NCBI GenBank assembly: GCA_029891345.1
Contig: CM056997.1
Span: 221,092,172-221,156,171 of the forward strand
Length of the DNA: 64,000 nt
Origin: Dryococelus australis
Lineage: Eukaryota > Arthropoda > Insecta > Phasmatodea > Phasmatidae
Direction: 5' to 3'
In this document: positions 10,768-23,406 of the stretch, piece after piece
Layout of the letters: every line of letters starts with the position of its first letter
Position numbering within the stretch: position 1 is the stretch's first letter
Position numbers and translations under genes: made by a program
Notes under the pieces: model-generated
The model's database searches: none
Seen by the model: only the letters and a program-made list of their open reading frames with translations
What the model was told of the DNA's origin: nothing

Positions 10768-11683
10768 ATTCACGGTATATTTTCCGATGCACGACCAACT
10801 TTTATTCCCGAATTTCTGTGCTCACCATGAAATAATTTTACCGATCCATACTCTCGCACGATTCGGACAGCACCGTGGTATCGCCCAGATTGGGTGAAGC
10901 GTTCATTTTTCCAAGTAAGTATGGCCGCAGAATTCCTCGTCTTACTATACCTCGTCGTATGAAATGTTCTCGGTCCACATTCTGGTATGCCTTCGGCCTT
11001 TCTGATTTATGTTTTAGGAATGTGTTAGCAATATTTCAGTTTATACGCTGACTTTCAGTTAGCTTTACATCACAAGGGCGGATGCATAAAAGAATGCCAA
11101 TGGCCAATCAGATACATGACTGAAATCCACAACCTAACTGAAAATGAAAATTCAGAAATGTGATTCATGTCACTTATTTTGTCAAGTGTATACTAAATAT
11201 TGTTTCAGCAAATTATTTCATAATTGCCGATGGCTGCAGATGTCAGCTGACGTAATCATTATGTTTTTAGTTTACATTCTTTTATCTTACATCACAGACC
11301 TTTCATATTCCCACTTAAATCAAAGTGCTTATATTCACTTCTCTCCCCTCCCCCTTTACCACGCGGTTACTTAATTGCTTAAAACTCACATACTACATAC
11401 TCCTAATCCATTTATTACCCCTACGGAGAAATGGATTTAAACCCACCTCTCTCCAATTTGCTCGTTCAATGCCACATTCTGATTTCCGTCCTCAGAACTG
11501 TCTATGAAATGTCCACATTTTCCGAAATGCTTGACACGACAGCGTAATTTAGACAGCATGTTTTGAACACTCATCAAAGTTATTTATCACGAGTCTATGT
11601 AGGCGCGAATCTCGTAGAAATGCTTCTCAATTTATTAAATTAATCACGAAAAAAAAAAGGGGGGGGGGGCAAAACTATCGCAA
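10768..11683. other. Unassigned sequence ending in A/G runs
   Basis: Nothing gene-like is supported. It ends with an A10 tract joined to a G11 run (11659-11669) just before the 86-bp satellite. Confidence 0.5.
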
Positions 11684-13661
11684 CGTAGTCCAACAGATAC
11701 GTAACTCGTCATTGCTCCATTGTAGAGTGTTGTCCACTACTAATAGTGAAACAAACTTCTGATAGTAAACGTAGTCCAACAGATACGTAACTCGACATTG
11801 CTCCATTGTAGAGTGTTGTCCACTGTTAATAGTGAAACAAACTTCTGGTAGTAAACGTAGTCCAACAGATACGTAACTCGACATTGCTCCATTGTAGAGT
11901 GTTGTCCACTGCTAATAGTGAAACAAACTTCTGATAGTAAACGTAGTCCAACAGATACGTAACTCGACATTGCTCCATTGTAGAGTGTTGTCCACTACTA
12001 ATAGTGAAACAAACTTCTGATAGTAAACGTAGTCCAACAGATACGTAACTCGACATTGCTCCATTGTAGAGTGTTGTCCACTGCTAATAGTGAAACAAAC
12101 TTCTGATAGTAAACGTAGTCCAACAGATACCTAACTCGTCATTGCTCCATTGTAGAGTGTTGTCCACTGCTAATAGTGAAACAAACTTCTGATAGTAAAC
12201 GTAGTCCAACAGATACGTAACTCGACATTGCTCCATTGTAGTGTGTTGTCCACTGTTAATAGTGAAACAAACTTCTGGTAGTAAACGTAGTCCAACAGAT
12301 ACGTAACTCGACATTGCTCCATTGTAGAGTGTTGTCCACTGCTAATAGTGAAACAAACTTCTGATAGTAAACGTAGTCCAACAGATACGTAACTCGACAT
12401 TGCTCCATTGTAGAGTGTTGTCCACTACTAATAGTGAAACAAACTTCTGATAGTAAACGTAGTCCTACAGATACGTAACTCGTCATTGCTCCATTGTAGA
12501 GTGTTGTCCACTGCTAATAGTGAAACAAACTTCTGATTGTAAACGTAGTCCAACAGATACGTAACTCGACATTGCTCCATTATAGAGTGTTGTCCACTGC
12601 TAATAGTGAAACAAACTTCTGATAGTAAACGTAGTCCAAAAGATACGTAACTCGACATTGCTCCATTGTAGAGTGTTGTCCACTGCTAATAGTGAAACAA
12701 ACTTCTGATAGTAAACGTAGTCCAACAGATACGTAACTCGACATTGCTCCATTGAAGAGTGTTGTCCACTGCTAATAGTGAAACAAACTTCTGATAGTAA
12801 ACGTAGTCCAACAGATACGTAACTCGACATTGCTCCATTATAGAGTGTTGTCCACTGCTAATAGTGAAACAAACTTCTGATAGTAAACGTAGTCCAACAG
12901 ATACGTAACTCGACATTGCTCCATTGTAGAGTGTTGTCCACTGCTTATAGTGAAACAAACTTCTGATAGTAAACGTAGTCCAACAGATACGTAACTCGAC
13001 ATTGCTCCATTGTAGATTGTTGTCCACTGCTAATAGTGAAACAAACTTCTGGTAGTAAACGTAGTCCAACAGATACGTAACTCGACATTGCTCCATTGAA
13101 GAGTGTTGTACACTGTTAATAGTGAAACAAACTTCTGGTAGTACACGTAGTCCAACAGATACTTAACTCGACATTGCTCCATTGTAGAGTGTTGTCCACT
13201 GTTAATAGTGAAACAAACTTCTGATAGTAAACGTAGTCCAACAGATACCTAACTCGACATTGCTCCATTGTAGAGTGTTGTCCACTGCTAATAGTGAAAC
13301 AAACTTCTGATAGTAAACGTAGTCCAACAGATACCTAACTCGTCATTGCTCCATTGTAGAGTGTTGTCCACTGATAATAGTGAAACAAACTTCTGATAGT
13401 AAACGTAGTCCAACTGATACGTAACTCGACATTGCTCCATTGTAGAGTGTTGTCCACTGTTAATAGTGAAACAAACTTCTGGTAGTAAACGTAGTCCAAC
13501 AGATACGTAACTCGACATTGCTCCATTGTAGAGTGTTGTCCACTGCTAATAGTGAAACAAACTTCTGGTAGTATACGTAGTCCAACAGATACGTAACTCG
13601 ACATTGCTCCATTGTAGAGTGTTGTCCACTGTTAATAGTGAAACAAACTTCTGATGGTAAA
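11684..13661. repeat. 86-bp satellite, 23 copies
   Basis: The monomer starts CGTAGTCCAACAGATAC and ends TTCTGATAGTAAA. The array is 1978 bp, exactly 23 times 86, with few or no net indels. Variants recur together: CGTCATTGCTCC at 11707 and 12137, and a CTGTTAATAG plus CTGGTAGT copy near 11822 and 12252. Both are 430 bp apart, pointing to a five-monomer higher-order unit in the first part. Repeated 76-codon minus-strand frames spaced by 86 bp are by-products, since 86 is not a multiple of three. I saw no hammerhead core. Confidence 0.98.
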
Positions 13662-14146
13662 CGCTAACTTACTACGTGCGAGAACGTTCTCTCCTCCAAC
13701 CCACTTTTGCATTAACATTGCTTTGTTGATTTAACAAGTGGAAAGACTCCTACTCATTGTAATAACGTTCATGTTTCTGTAGCTATTCGGAGAGGTGCTG
13801 TCGTTGTTACGGGAGATGATGGTATGATCTTGGGCAATTTGTTTTCTCTACTGGTAATTATATTTAGGAAATAACACCAGATCAGAAGGTTTAATATATA
13901 TAATGACAGGCATAGTGAACACGTACTGTTACTACTGTCAGGCGTTCAACAGTGCAACTAACCCACTGCCGACTGTTTCCCCGCTTTACAACAATGCAGG
14001 TAGTGGCACACTGAACAGTGAACCCACACAAACACACCAAGCTTATGAGATATTTACACCAAGTTCTGCACATCAGCGGAATTTTTCATACCCCCTCACT
14101 TGTAATTCTGCGTTTCAAAACCAAAGACGGCGGAAGCTTGAAAGCA

Positions 14147-14147
<1 letters not shown>
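13662..14147. other. Unassigned sequence flanking the satellite
   Basis: It contains a perfect 12-base palindrome, GAGAACGTTCTC (13680-13691). No gene recognised. Confidence 0.5.

Positions 14148-14176
<29 letters not shown>
14148..14176. repeat. (TA)n microsatellite
   Basis: About 14 TA units. Confidence 0.95.
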
Positions 14177-14177
<1 letters not shown>

Positions 14178-14289
14178 TCGTTTCCTTGCTCGCTTTGTCT
14201 TCTTTGCCTTGCTTTCTCGTCCTCCCCCTCCTTCTCACTAGGAGTTTCCATTCCTGTTAGGCGTTTTATCGGCAACTGACGCACACATG

Positions 14290-14480
14290 CACAGACTACT
14301 CACATGGTTCCCTGGTGAACTGGGTTCGATTCTTAGCGGGGTCGCTCCTCGGATTTTCGTGTTGGACGATGCCGTTTCCCCCGCTCTTGCATTCCGGCAC
14401 TGCTCCATGCTTCACCCTCATCAGCTCCCGATGTTAGGAGCTGCACAAACTCTGCACCGTACCACTACCACGACCAGGGA
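14290..14480 (+). mobile_element. tRNA-derived SINE copy
   Basis: The B box GGGTTCGATTC lies at about 14321. After it come GGATTTTCGTGTTGGACGATGCCG, CTTGCATTCCGGCACTGCTCCA, CACCCTCATC and a GATGTTAGGAGC tail. The central GGGTTTTCTCGGGGATCTCC part of the family is deleted. Confidence 0.8.
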
Positions 14481-15582
14481 AGTAGGCCTACTGTGTTTCT
14501 TATACTAGTGAGTCAACGCCATTCGTTGAGTATGTGGGCGGGCGGTAACAACTTCCATCCATGTGCTCGATTATTCATTGGCCCACTGATTTCCACTGCT
14601 TGGTAAGTTAATGCAAAATCGCCCCTGTAAATATTCATCGAGGAATTGACGATGCTGCAATCAATATTATCTGAAGGTTAGGAATACTAATATCTAAATG
14701 TTCACATTATCAGTTAAAAGTTTAAACGCCAAATATAAAAAAATATCTGCAAATGTAATAAAATCCGACGACGGAGTAATACTTCGAAATGTTTCACTGA
14801 ATATAATTAATGAAATATCGTACGCGTTATGTTATCCTAAATCAAACGGCATGAACAGTTCTAAATCTTGCCTGCCATTTTGCGAGGTGATTTAGTGAAA
14901 AATAACACGCAGTTGTATTTTCGCATAGATGTTGTAGCCATTCCTTCTATATTTCTCTCTTATCCCTTACATTTTGTTAACAACATTCAAAGAAACAATT
15001 TCAATATGACGGAACCAACCAGTATGAGATAAGCTGCTATTGGGTTGCTGCTAAACGCACATGTATGGACGTCATTATTGACGTTCTCCTACAACTAGGA
15101 AATAGAACTATGTGCGTGCGTGTACACGTTTTTCACCGACCACTTGGACCATAAAAATGTTCGAAACGTAACAAAATATGGAAATCTTGCTTGCAAAGCA
15201 ATTTGTATATATCAGATGCTCACAAAATGAAAGTGTACACTATACATATACTTCAAAAACAATCAAAAAGTAGAGGTAAGATTACTTTCAACAGAAATGG
15301 TTTCACTTTGATAAATTAAATATCTCCAGTGATATTTAATGTGTAAAGGTTGGTATTGGATACACTGTTTGTGACGTGATTATAAACAGTGTTGTAGGTC
15401 CCATCCTATACACAAGTGTCGCTTGCGATGCCCCTGTACTCCGTGTGCGTTATTCGCAACATTGTTATTGGCTGGAATGACGTTGTTTATTATTTTGTGT
15501 TGTTACATGATCATGCTAATAAAAAGTGTCATAAATAAAAAAATTAAAAGAAATAAACAAAACAAATCAATACATACATGTC
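14481..15582. other. AT-rich unassigned sequence
   Basis: No coding or RNA feature recognised. The short frames at 14698 and 15423 have no supporting motif. Confidence 0.5.
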
Positions 15583-15833
15583 TAGGAACACCTGATTTTA
15601 GCGAAAAAACTTACTCTCATCCTCGATTTCAATATCCTGCGAGAAAATCAGCACTTTACTTCTGTTTGTTGGCTGCTTATCTCTGTGATAAGAAATCATT
15701 TTTCTTTAACTGGCGAATCAGAATTAGGTTGCTCGTGTAATAAAGGTTTGCGATTCGCGGGCAGACACCCAAGACGCGTAGCTAATAAGTTAATCGTCCA
15801 ATGACGGAAGGGTATCTTGAGAAAAAGTGTTAC
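15583..15833 (+). mobile_element. Family A TIR element, copy 1
   Basis: The left end is AGGAACACCTGATTTTAGCG. The right end, reverse-complemented, begins TTTAGTAACACTTTTTCTC. Interior landmarks shared with 29032-29316 are ATTTCAATATCCTGCGAG, a TTGGCTGC box, GAATCAGAATTA and TTTGCGATTCGCGGGCAG. It is about 250 bp and non-coding, consistent with a miniature inverted-repeat element. Confidence 0.65.
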
Positions 15834-17038
15834 TAAATAGTAATGAAATCTTTCTGCGGAATTCACGGGTCCCTACGTATGTGTTGTCACAGTGAGTTGG
15901 TGCTGCCTGATCTGGTCTAATGTAGTTCTCTAGGCGTCAAAGAGACAAATATCTGATATTGATGGTTTTATGTATCCCTATTCTTATCGATATTTCCAAC
16001 AATTATTTTTCTCGTAGCCACTTTCTTTTTCTTATTTCTCACAGTGGATACGCCGGCGTTGAGTAATAAAGAAACGCCAGATATTATTTTGGTTACGATA
16101 CACCTCATGAAAATGCTACAACAATAGTGAAGTACAGCCAGCTGACCAGACTATATCTGTAATTACATTCATTACATAATTGCTAATTGCACAATTACAC
16201 AATCACCTTTTATGGTAGCCGAGCACAATACCAGCCATGTTCACCAGTCATCAAAGCTAGCCAGTCTCGCGGCCAGCCAGAGCATGACGGCCGTCAAAAA
16301 CAGGTCCTAATATCTTCGGCAGTCCCACAGGTTGGGAGGGGTTGGGTAAGTGCATTTGCAGGGGTTTGGTGGATATGGGGTTGGGAAGTGCATCGTGGGG
16401 GGAGGGAGAGTTTGCGTAACCTGTCAGTCTACAGCTCCGAAGGGGGTGAGGTGGAAGCACTGCATCAGTGAGGTGAGGTGTTGATGGCAAACCGGTCACA
16501 TAAGTCGCGAGGGAAGCCCCAGACAGGATCTCCAGGGTGGGTCCAGATGGTGTCGCGAGGGAAAGTGCATGTGCAAGTGCATGTGTAAATTATGTCGTGG
16601 GAACCCCTGATGGCTTTACTACGTGCCACTCTTGCTCCTTTAGCATAGTAATCTTCCCCTCCCTCTTCGTGTATTCACTGTCAACTTCCACGTGTTAAAC
16701 ATCAATCGAGATATTTTGGTTAGAAAAGTGACACAAATTCTCTTATCAATAATAATACCTCTATTTTCCATTACTTGAAGGGATAAAACAAGCATGTTCT
16801 ATTAAAGAAAATAACATTACGGTGAAAGTGATTTTTCCTTAATTTATTGAATCCATTTTATGAACCCCTGACTTAGTTATGCTCCTGTGACTGACAAGTA
16901 GGTTATAATGTTTTTACTGTGCTAGCTCTAAAACACCATACAGCAGGTTAAATTCCCAAGTCTCGTTACAGGCCTTAGGTAAGTAAGGCTTAACATCTCG
17001 ACAGCAACGTAGTTAGAGATACATGTATTAGCTTAGTC
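15834..17038. other. Unassigned sequence with a G-rich stretch
   Basis: 16300-16560 is G- and GT-rich on the plus strand (GGTGAGGTGG, GGGGTTGGG). No gene supported. Confidence 0.5.
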
Positions 17039-17283
17039 GAGTGGAGAGATTTGTATGGCTCTTAACATCGATGTCTTGAGAGCCGATGAGAGTAAAGTAA
17101 TGTGAATATGGAGCAATGCCGGAATGAAGGAACGGGTGAAACGGGAGATCCCCGAGAAAACCCGCCGATCAGCGGCATCGTCTGGCACGATTCTCATATG
17201 CGAATTCCGGGAGCCACCCCACCGGAAGTCGAACCGGGTTCACCATGAATGGAAGCGAGTAGTCTAGCCACTACAACAACGTA
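17039..17283 (-). mobile_element. tRNA-derived SINE, near full length
   Basis: In reverse orientation the tail comes first (GGAGAGATTTGTATGGCTCTTAACATC). The body follows (GGAGCAATGCCGGAATGAA; GAAACGGGAGATCCCCGAGAA; CGGCATCGTCTGGCACGATTC). Then comes the reverse B box GAACCGGGTTC and a head ending AGTAGTCTAGCCACTAC. Gene order is the same as in copies on the other strand. Confidence 0.88.
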
Positions 17284-17698
17284 TCCCTATGAATTAGTTG
17301 AATCGCATATATATTATGCCAAAGTGATCTCATTAGAAAGGTAAAGTGGCCAAATTTACTGACGGTAATGATATTTAAAATACAACTGTATGGGTACTCC
17401 ATGAACCAGATATCATGGCATCGGGAAGTGCACTATTGATCGATTTCACCTCAACTTGATTAAAACATACGCTGGCATTTTTTCTTAATTTGTGAGTACG
17501 TTTCACTGTTAATTAAAGTTAAGCTAGTGCTAAAGCTAGTGTAAAGGTGAAAATAAAACATTGTTTTGTCGTTGAGAACGTTTTAAAAATGAACCTGGAG
17601 GACGGAATCTGCTGACAAGAGAATTAATTTGGTTGTGCCTAGGTGCTTTAATTTGGAATCTAATCCCAAACGTGGCTTTTGCGCACGCTACATGGAAA

Positions 17699-17702
<4 letters not shown>
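17284..17702. other. AT-rich spacer
   Basis: Nothing recognised. Confidence 0.5.
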
Positions 17703-17749
<47 letters not shown>

Positions 17750-17754
17750 GAGAG
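17703..17754. repeat. (GA)n microsatellite
   Basis: About 25 GA units with one AT interruption. The Ser/Leu-rich frames on the minus strand are artefacts of it. Confidence 0.95.
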
Positions 17755-17946
17755 AACGAGGAAAAAAACATGTTTCCCTCGCTTTGATCGCATCATCACG
17801 GACTGCATCGACCTTACAACGTGGCGAAGAGAAGGGAAAATGCCCTTGATGTTGTGCAATTAAGGTGCGCATGGCGTAATACATAATGACGCTCGAAGCT
17901 GTGCGAGCATGACAATTACTCACACGGCAAGGATCGTGTTTCGCGA

Positions 17947-18558
17947 CTTGTTTACCAATAACAAGGACCCAGCTTGTCTGGATCTCAGCAAGGGCAATGT
18001 GGCAGTCTGTGCGTCTTGTTTACCAATAACTAGGACCCAGCTTGTCTGGATCTCAGCAAGGGCAATGTGGCAGTCTGTGCATCTTGTTTACCAATAACTA
18101 GGACCCAGCTTGTCTGGATCTCAACAAGGGCAATGTGACAGTCTGTGCATCTTGTTTAGCAATAACTAGGACCCATCTTGTCTGGATCTCAGCAAGGGCA
18201 ATGTGGCAGTATGTGCGTCTTGTTTACCAATAACTAGGACCCAGCTTGTCTGGATCTCAGCAAGGGCAATGTGGCAGTCTGTGCATCTTGTTTACCAATA
18301 ACTAGGACCCAGCTTGTCTGGATCTCAGCAAGGGCAATGTGGAAGGATGTGCGTCTTGTTTACCAATAACTAGGACCCAGCTTGTCTGGATCTCAGCAAG
18401 AGCAATGTGGCAGTATGTGCGTCTTGTTTACCAATAACTAGGGTCCAGCTTGTCTGGATCTCAGCAAGGGCAATGTGGCAGTCTGTGCATCTTGTTTACC
18501 AATAACTAGGACCCAGCTTGTCTGGATCTCAACAAGGGCAATGTGGCAGTCTGTGCGT
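17947..18558. repeat. 68-bp tandem array, 9 copies
   Basis: The monomer starts CTTGTTTACCAATAAC and contains CAGCTTGTCTGGATCTCAGC. Starts at 17947, 18015 and onward to 18491 give nine exact 68-bp steps. Copies differ by isolated substitutions. Each monomer carries one CCAAT core. Confidence 0.97.
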
Positions 18559-20639
18559 CTCTCAGTTTTATAGTTTGTGTAGATGTTTTATATTTTGTTT
18601 TGTGATCTCGTGTGCGCCGAGGTTGTCTGCAATCGTTAGGAGTACTGTTTTTCTGATCCGTAAATATTTCATGATGATTTACTGTCATCCTTGCAACGAC
18701 ATTTTTATATGAATTGTTTGGTTTGGAGATCCTAACAACAGCGATATGTATCTGCTTTAACAGGTGTATTTTCTTATTATTTTTCTTCTTCTTTTTCTTC
18801 TGCTATCGTGGGTCGTTAATGTTATTTCATTAAATTTCAACAGGTTGGCAGGGAGAAAAATTCTTGCTAATTTTGATTCGCTGTTGACATCAAAAATTAA
18901 AAATAATACCTCACAAGTTTTTTATTTCTCCTCGTCCTTGATTTATTTAATAGCCTTTCGCTTTACACGGTGTGCATACACAGTAAGCTGATCCACCATA
19001 AATAAGCCGGAAGACAATAACAGAGAAATCAGCACAGGCACCGAGGTATTTCTCACTACGTTTATGTTTCGCGGAGAGATATTCTTTCAACTAAGGTAAA
19101 TAAGGTAATGTTTAAAATGGTTATATATTTAAGTATTATTGTGTAATTTCCGTACGGAGGACAAAAATAGTGTTTTTTTCGGGTTCATTTGCACACTGTA
19201 AAAGTTTTTTTGTAGATATTCCTTGACATTTCTTTATACGTTTGCAGATCTTTGTAAAAAATACAGTAATATACCTCGTGAATGTTATTCTTGTAACATT
19301 AAAAGAGCAGTTTTGATTAATACGTCCACAAAGATGTTGTCCTGCCCACAAATCATTTTAAACCAAAAAGTCGAAGTTGAAAATTAATACATTCTGTGAT
19401 AAGTATGGCACTTAAAACACGTATATATGTTTATGAAAAAAATTCTATTAATAGATCACAGTTTAATAGACGGAGAGAGGGGAAATTTTTTCCTTGTATT
19501 TTTTTTTACTGTAGAAAACCTACTGATTTTGTCTTACTTCCGTCCGAAAGATATACATAGACCTTACCGATCATGTGGTTATGTGTAAATACACCTGTCC
19601 AGTAATTTCTGTAATCAATCAAAAAGACCGTAGTAAAATCTCGTATGCATATGTAAAGACAGAAACTGTTGACCAGGCGCAACATTCATAAAAGAATATA
19701 TTTTGTAATTATAAACCTGCATTTGTGCAAAAGTGCAATCTGATTGCAGACATACTGTCATTTGGAATTAATGCAGTATTTCTCTAAATTACTACACGCA
19801 GCTATTCCCAAAACGTGACATTGTTTTCTTCTTGCTTAAGCTTACTTATATACTACTGTACCATATTATTGACAGAAATGAACACATCCTAAGAAGAATT
19901 GGTAACATGGTTTAGGTCTCGTGTTGTATACTAGAGAAGTGGTCACATCTCAGTGCCGGCAAGAGTGTATTGGTTTTCCTGAGAATAATTCAAAAGATTT
20001 TTACCACAATTATTTTCGAGAGTATAAAGAAACATAATTTTATTTCCAGTTATTAATTATGAAAGTCGAAATAGGAGCCTATCAATGCAATATTACATAT
20101 ATACAATATTTTTATATAGAAATGTGTGTAGTGCTATAAAATATACTTTTTTTGGCAACACGGTGTTGAAAGATTTTTCTTGCAAAAGTATAAAATAATT
20201 CTTACAGTTTGATGGCTTTAGCCGAAGGCGAATGTATCAAACTATCGTGGATCTAGATAAGTGCAAGGACTCATGTCATGTTGTGCCTGCACGGATCAGA
20301 TTCGCTGCGTATTTAATTTAAACTACAGGCGCAAGGCACTACCTTGGACTGACCAAATGTTAACACCTTAACTAACGATTACTTAAAAAAATTCCTCGTC
20401 AAGAACAAGTGTAGTATTTTTTTAGAATGTCAGAAGTTAATGATTACGTTTTCGCCGCTTTATCTCATGGGATAGTTGCAAAGAAGCAGCTTACTACTTC
20501 CTAAAAACAATGCGGTGATAGCAACAACAATGACAGTGATAAGAATATAATAAATGATGTTGGGAAATCGCGAAAATTATTTGAGCCATCAGATCTTCTA
20601 TAGCACTCCAGCTAGCTTATTGTTTCATGATTGTATGGG
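18559..20639. other. AT-rich sequence, nothing recognised
   Basis: About 2 kb with no repeat structure, RNA signature or credible ORF that I can support. Confidence 0.5.
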
Positions 20640-20880
20640 CTAGTTTTTGACTTCGCTAAGTTGTTTGCAGACCAATCACGAACATTCTTCGCTATAGTGT
20701 AAGAATCCTCATTGGTCCAGTAAAATGGGATAGTATCTTCATAAATGCATGACAGCCAATAAGGAAAGAAAACTATCAGACATATGTACAGTATGTTGAA
20801 TCCTAGCTAACAGTCCGCGATAACTCACCATCTCTAAATATTGCTTGTCTGTTATCAAAAGCTTGTTTTGTAGTACACGT
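20640..20880 (+). mobile_element. Family E dispersed repeat, copy 1
   Basis: This aligns by eye with 31165-31350. Shared pieces are GTTTGCA, CGCTATAG/CGCTTTAG, ACAGTATGTTGAATCCT versus ACAGTACATTGAATCCT, and CCGCGATAA. Three CCAAT/ATTGG cores lie between 20672 and 20760. Termini are not defined. Confidence 0.45.
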
Positions 20881-21289
20881 AATAGTATCTTGTCTGTATT
20901 TCGTACTCGGTTAACTCACTCTACAGATAGACCGTGAACATTGCATTAATATTGAACTTCCTTCAACTGAAATGAGTCTTTAATTCAGAAATAGTAAGAA
21001 TACTTTACCATATAGCAGACAGAAAATATAGAAATGCAATTGAGCCATGTTGAAAACTTCAATACTCATTTAGCTTTTACGTTAACAAATAGAGGAAAAC
21101 TATCATGTAGCACTTGAACGTTCTCAATTCGCGTATGCAATGATGTGGTATATTTAGGAACTTCTTTTTAGTATGTAGGTATTCGTGGACAGTCTCAGCG
21201 CTCATATGAAGCTGTACTGAATCACTGCGATCGACTATAATGACAAACAGCAGAGAGTTACTAGCCACAGAAGAAAAAGCGCCATTCAA

Positions 21290-21430
21290 CATCTGGTTAC
21301 CTACTTGTCAGCCAACAGCCCTGCCAATAGGATAAGTTTCGTAACACGCAGTTACCAATCAGAGGCAAGCAAGGCCCGTGCCAGAGCCTCGCGCAATCGA
21401 ATAGAGTGAAGCCTATAATATGTATGCAGT
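21290..21430 (+). mobile_element. Family C repeat, copy 2 (partial)
   Basis: GTTACCTACTTGTCAGCCAAC, CTGCCAATAGG, AACACGCAGT and CCAGAGCCTCGCGCAAT match 54970-55080. CCAAT cores are retained. The downstream family B part is missing. Confidence 0.6.
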
Positions 21431-21540
21431 ATTTATTTAGTTAATGTATTTGAGTGGACCTGATCCGTCACCAAGTATTAGTAAAGGAACACTTTATTGA
21501 AAAATTGGGAAGGAATGGGCGATGTGCTGTATTAAAGAAA

Positions 21541-21635
21541 CCTTGAAAACCCTGAGAATGAGGGTGAAGCCCGGACAGTGAACCGAACCCAGTGTCCTTC
21601 AATACGAGTTGCGTGGTTTACCACTGTGCTACTAG
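21541..21635 (-). mobile_element. Second tRNA-like SINE type
   Basis: On the minus strand there is a perfect A box, TAGCACAGTGG (21621-21631). About 30 bases later comes a B-box-like GGTTCGGTTCAC (21579-21590), as in a tRNA promoter. The flanking arms do not form an obvious acceptor stem, so this is tRNA-derived rather than a tRNA gene. The head differs from the main SINE family. Confidence 0.55.
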
Positions 21636-22256
21636 CATTCTTCATCATCTGTACACAATGTGGTTGTACTATCAACCAAGTCCTCACAAGCCAGTCCCAG
21701 TTCGACAGCTTTAGCCTCGTGCACGGGGCAATTTGCAGTGGAAATCTTTTTGAGCGGAATCGTGGATTTCGCACAGTAAAATCATTTTGACGAAAGAACT
21801 GACATATTTTAGAAACACTGAATTTCTTCGCGAATTTACGGAAGCACTTTTTGAGGTATATATCTGCCAACTTTTTTACATGTAGAAAAATAATCAGTTT
21901 ATCGTTACAGGATATGATCCCCATCAATATAGTTAATTTAGGGTCCTGCTATTAATAGAGTGTCAAAAAAAATTTTATAGCTGTGTAGGGTAAGTTGAGC
22001 ACATTTTACAGGTTAGGAACAGCACAGTACGAGAATGGGTTCTTTAAAATATAGTACAGGCTACTCATAGCCAACCTATACGTTTGTTTTTAAAGTTATT
22101 ATCTTTTGGTTCTATTATTAAAATATTATTTTAGAAACTAATTTCGGAAACTCTCCACGAGAAATTGTATATCTCTATATTCCACAGTTTAGGTAACAAT
22201 AACGAAGTAATTAATCGCGAACATAATTAATCTAGACTAGTCTTTCTAGTTATCAA
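21636..22256. other. AT-rich spacer with a family G-like end
   Basis: At 21981-22008, CTGTGTAGGGTAAGTTGAGC followed by ACATTTT resembles a family G terminus. No opposite end was found. Nothing else recognised. Confidence 0.4.
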
Positions 22257-22515
22257 GTGGGCCGCCTTGGTATACTAGTTAGACTGCTCGCCTTTCACAA
22301 AGGCGAATCGGATTCAATTCCCGGCGGGATCTCTCCCGTATTTTTGCATGTGGGAATCGTATCGGACGATGCCGTTGGTCAGCGGATTTTCTCGGGGATC
22401 TCCCGTTTCTCCCACCCTCGCATTCTGGTGCATACTCACCTCAATTCGCCCTCGTCGGCTATCAAGACGTCGATGTTAACAGCCGACCAAATCTCTCCAC
22501 TCTACCCTCCACTCG
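22257..22515 (+). mobile_element. tRNA-derived SINE, best full-length copy
   Basis: The head is GCCGCCTTGGTATACTAG with AGACTGCTCGCCTTTCAC and the B box GGATTCAATTCCC (about 22309). The body is TCTCCCGTATTTTTGCATG, GGGAATCGTATCGGACGATG and TTTTCTCGGGGATCTCCC. The tail is CCCTCGTCGGCTATCAAGAC with a CCAAATCTCTCCACTC end. I used it as the reference copy. No poly-A tail is visible. The 91-codon frame across it is not a gene. Confidence 0.9.
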
Positions 22516-22980
22516 ACTGTTGTGTACTATAGGTCAGTATGGATTAGAAAACAGTTATGGTTTCAGTGCTCTTAATATTATTGCTAATGTAATAACACAT
22601 AAAAGGCTATAGTTCATCCCCACTAACCCCGTGTGGTAAACAATCTCTATCAAGTTATACACAGTACAACCAATAACTTCATGGATGACGCGGCGCTTGG
22701 CTGAATGCACTCAGGGCGTCAGACCACGAACATAAAAAACTGCGATAGCATTACATTCACCTAATCTATAGAGTTATGCACTACGCTTTGCCAGAGAAAA
22801 TTTTATGAATAAATTCTAGTAAATATTCATTAAATTTAGCGACGCCAAGACGACAAATGGTTCGTGTTATTCGGAACGTGGTAAATGATCGCGATTCTCA
22901 TTACCTTTTCACTTAACGGAAGACTATTGACATCATGGAAACAATAAGCTGGATGTAAGTTGTCACTGCACGGTGTGTAT

Positions 22981-23406
22981 AGTCGCTTGATGGTTAATTA
23001 CATCTGTTCTGAAGTCCTGCTAAAGTCATATTTCAAGTATAGTCCTCCGATGGTTAATTACATCTGTTCTGAAGTCCTGCTAAAGTCATATTTCAAGTAT
23101 AGTCCTTTGATGGTTACTTACATCTGTTCTGAAGTCCTGCTAAAGTCATATTTCAAGTATAGTCCTCCGATGGTTACTTACATCTGTTCTGAAGTCCTGC
23201 TAAAGTCATATTTCAAGTATAGTCCTCCGATGGTTACATACATCTGTTCTGAAGTCCTGCTAAAGTCATATTTCAAGTATAGTCCCTTGATGGTTACTTA
23301 CATCTGTTCTGAAGTCCTGCTAAAGTCATATTTCAAGTATAGTCCTCCGATGGTTACATACATCTGTTCTGAAGTCCTGCTAAAGTCATATTTCAAGTAT
23401 AGTCCT
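22981..23406 (-). repeat. 60-bp tandem array, 7 copies, inside a family B element
   Basis: Seven consecutive 60-bp units start at 22981, 23041, 23101 and onward to 23341. Differences are nearly confined to the CCGATGG/TTGATGG and TTAC(T/A)TACAT positions. The unit matches the single-copy end module of other family B elements: GGTTACTT..., TTCTGAAG-CCTGCTAAAG, a TTTCAAGTATAGTCCTCCG end, versus 54000-54048 and the reverse complement of 4195-4255. Because 60 is divisible by three, a 154-codon frame (22960-23424) with a 20-residue period stays open. I do not call it a gene. Confidence 0.95.

Noticed and set aside
11684-13661. Self-cleaving hammerhead ribozyme in the satellites
   Set aside because: I looked for CTGANGA and GAAA cores in the 86-, 60-, 40-, 158-, 68-, 37- and 31-bp units on both strands and found no complete core. 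CTGATGA near 44569 is followed by GAAA but has no stem II.
13680-13691. GAGAACGTTCTC as a heat-shock or receptor site
   Set aside because: It is a single palindrome with no supporting neighbouring sites or gene.
21541-21635. Functional tRNA gene
   Set aside because: A and B boxes are present, but I could not pair an acceptor stem or recognise an anticodon arm.
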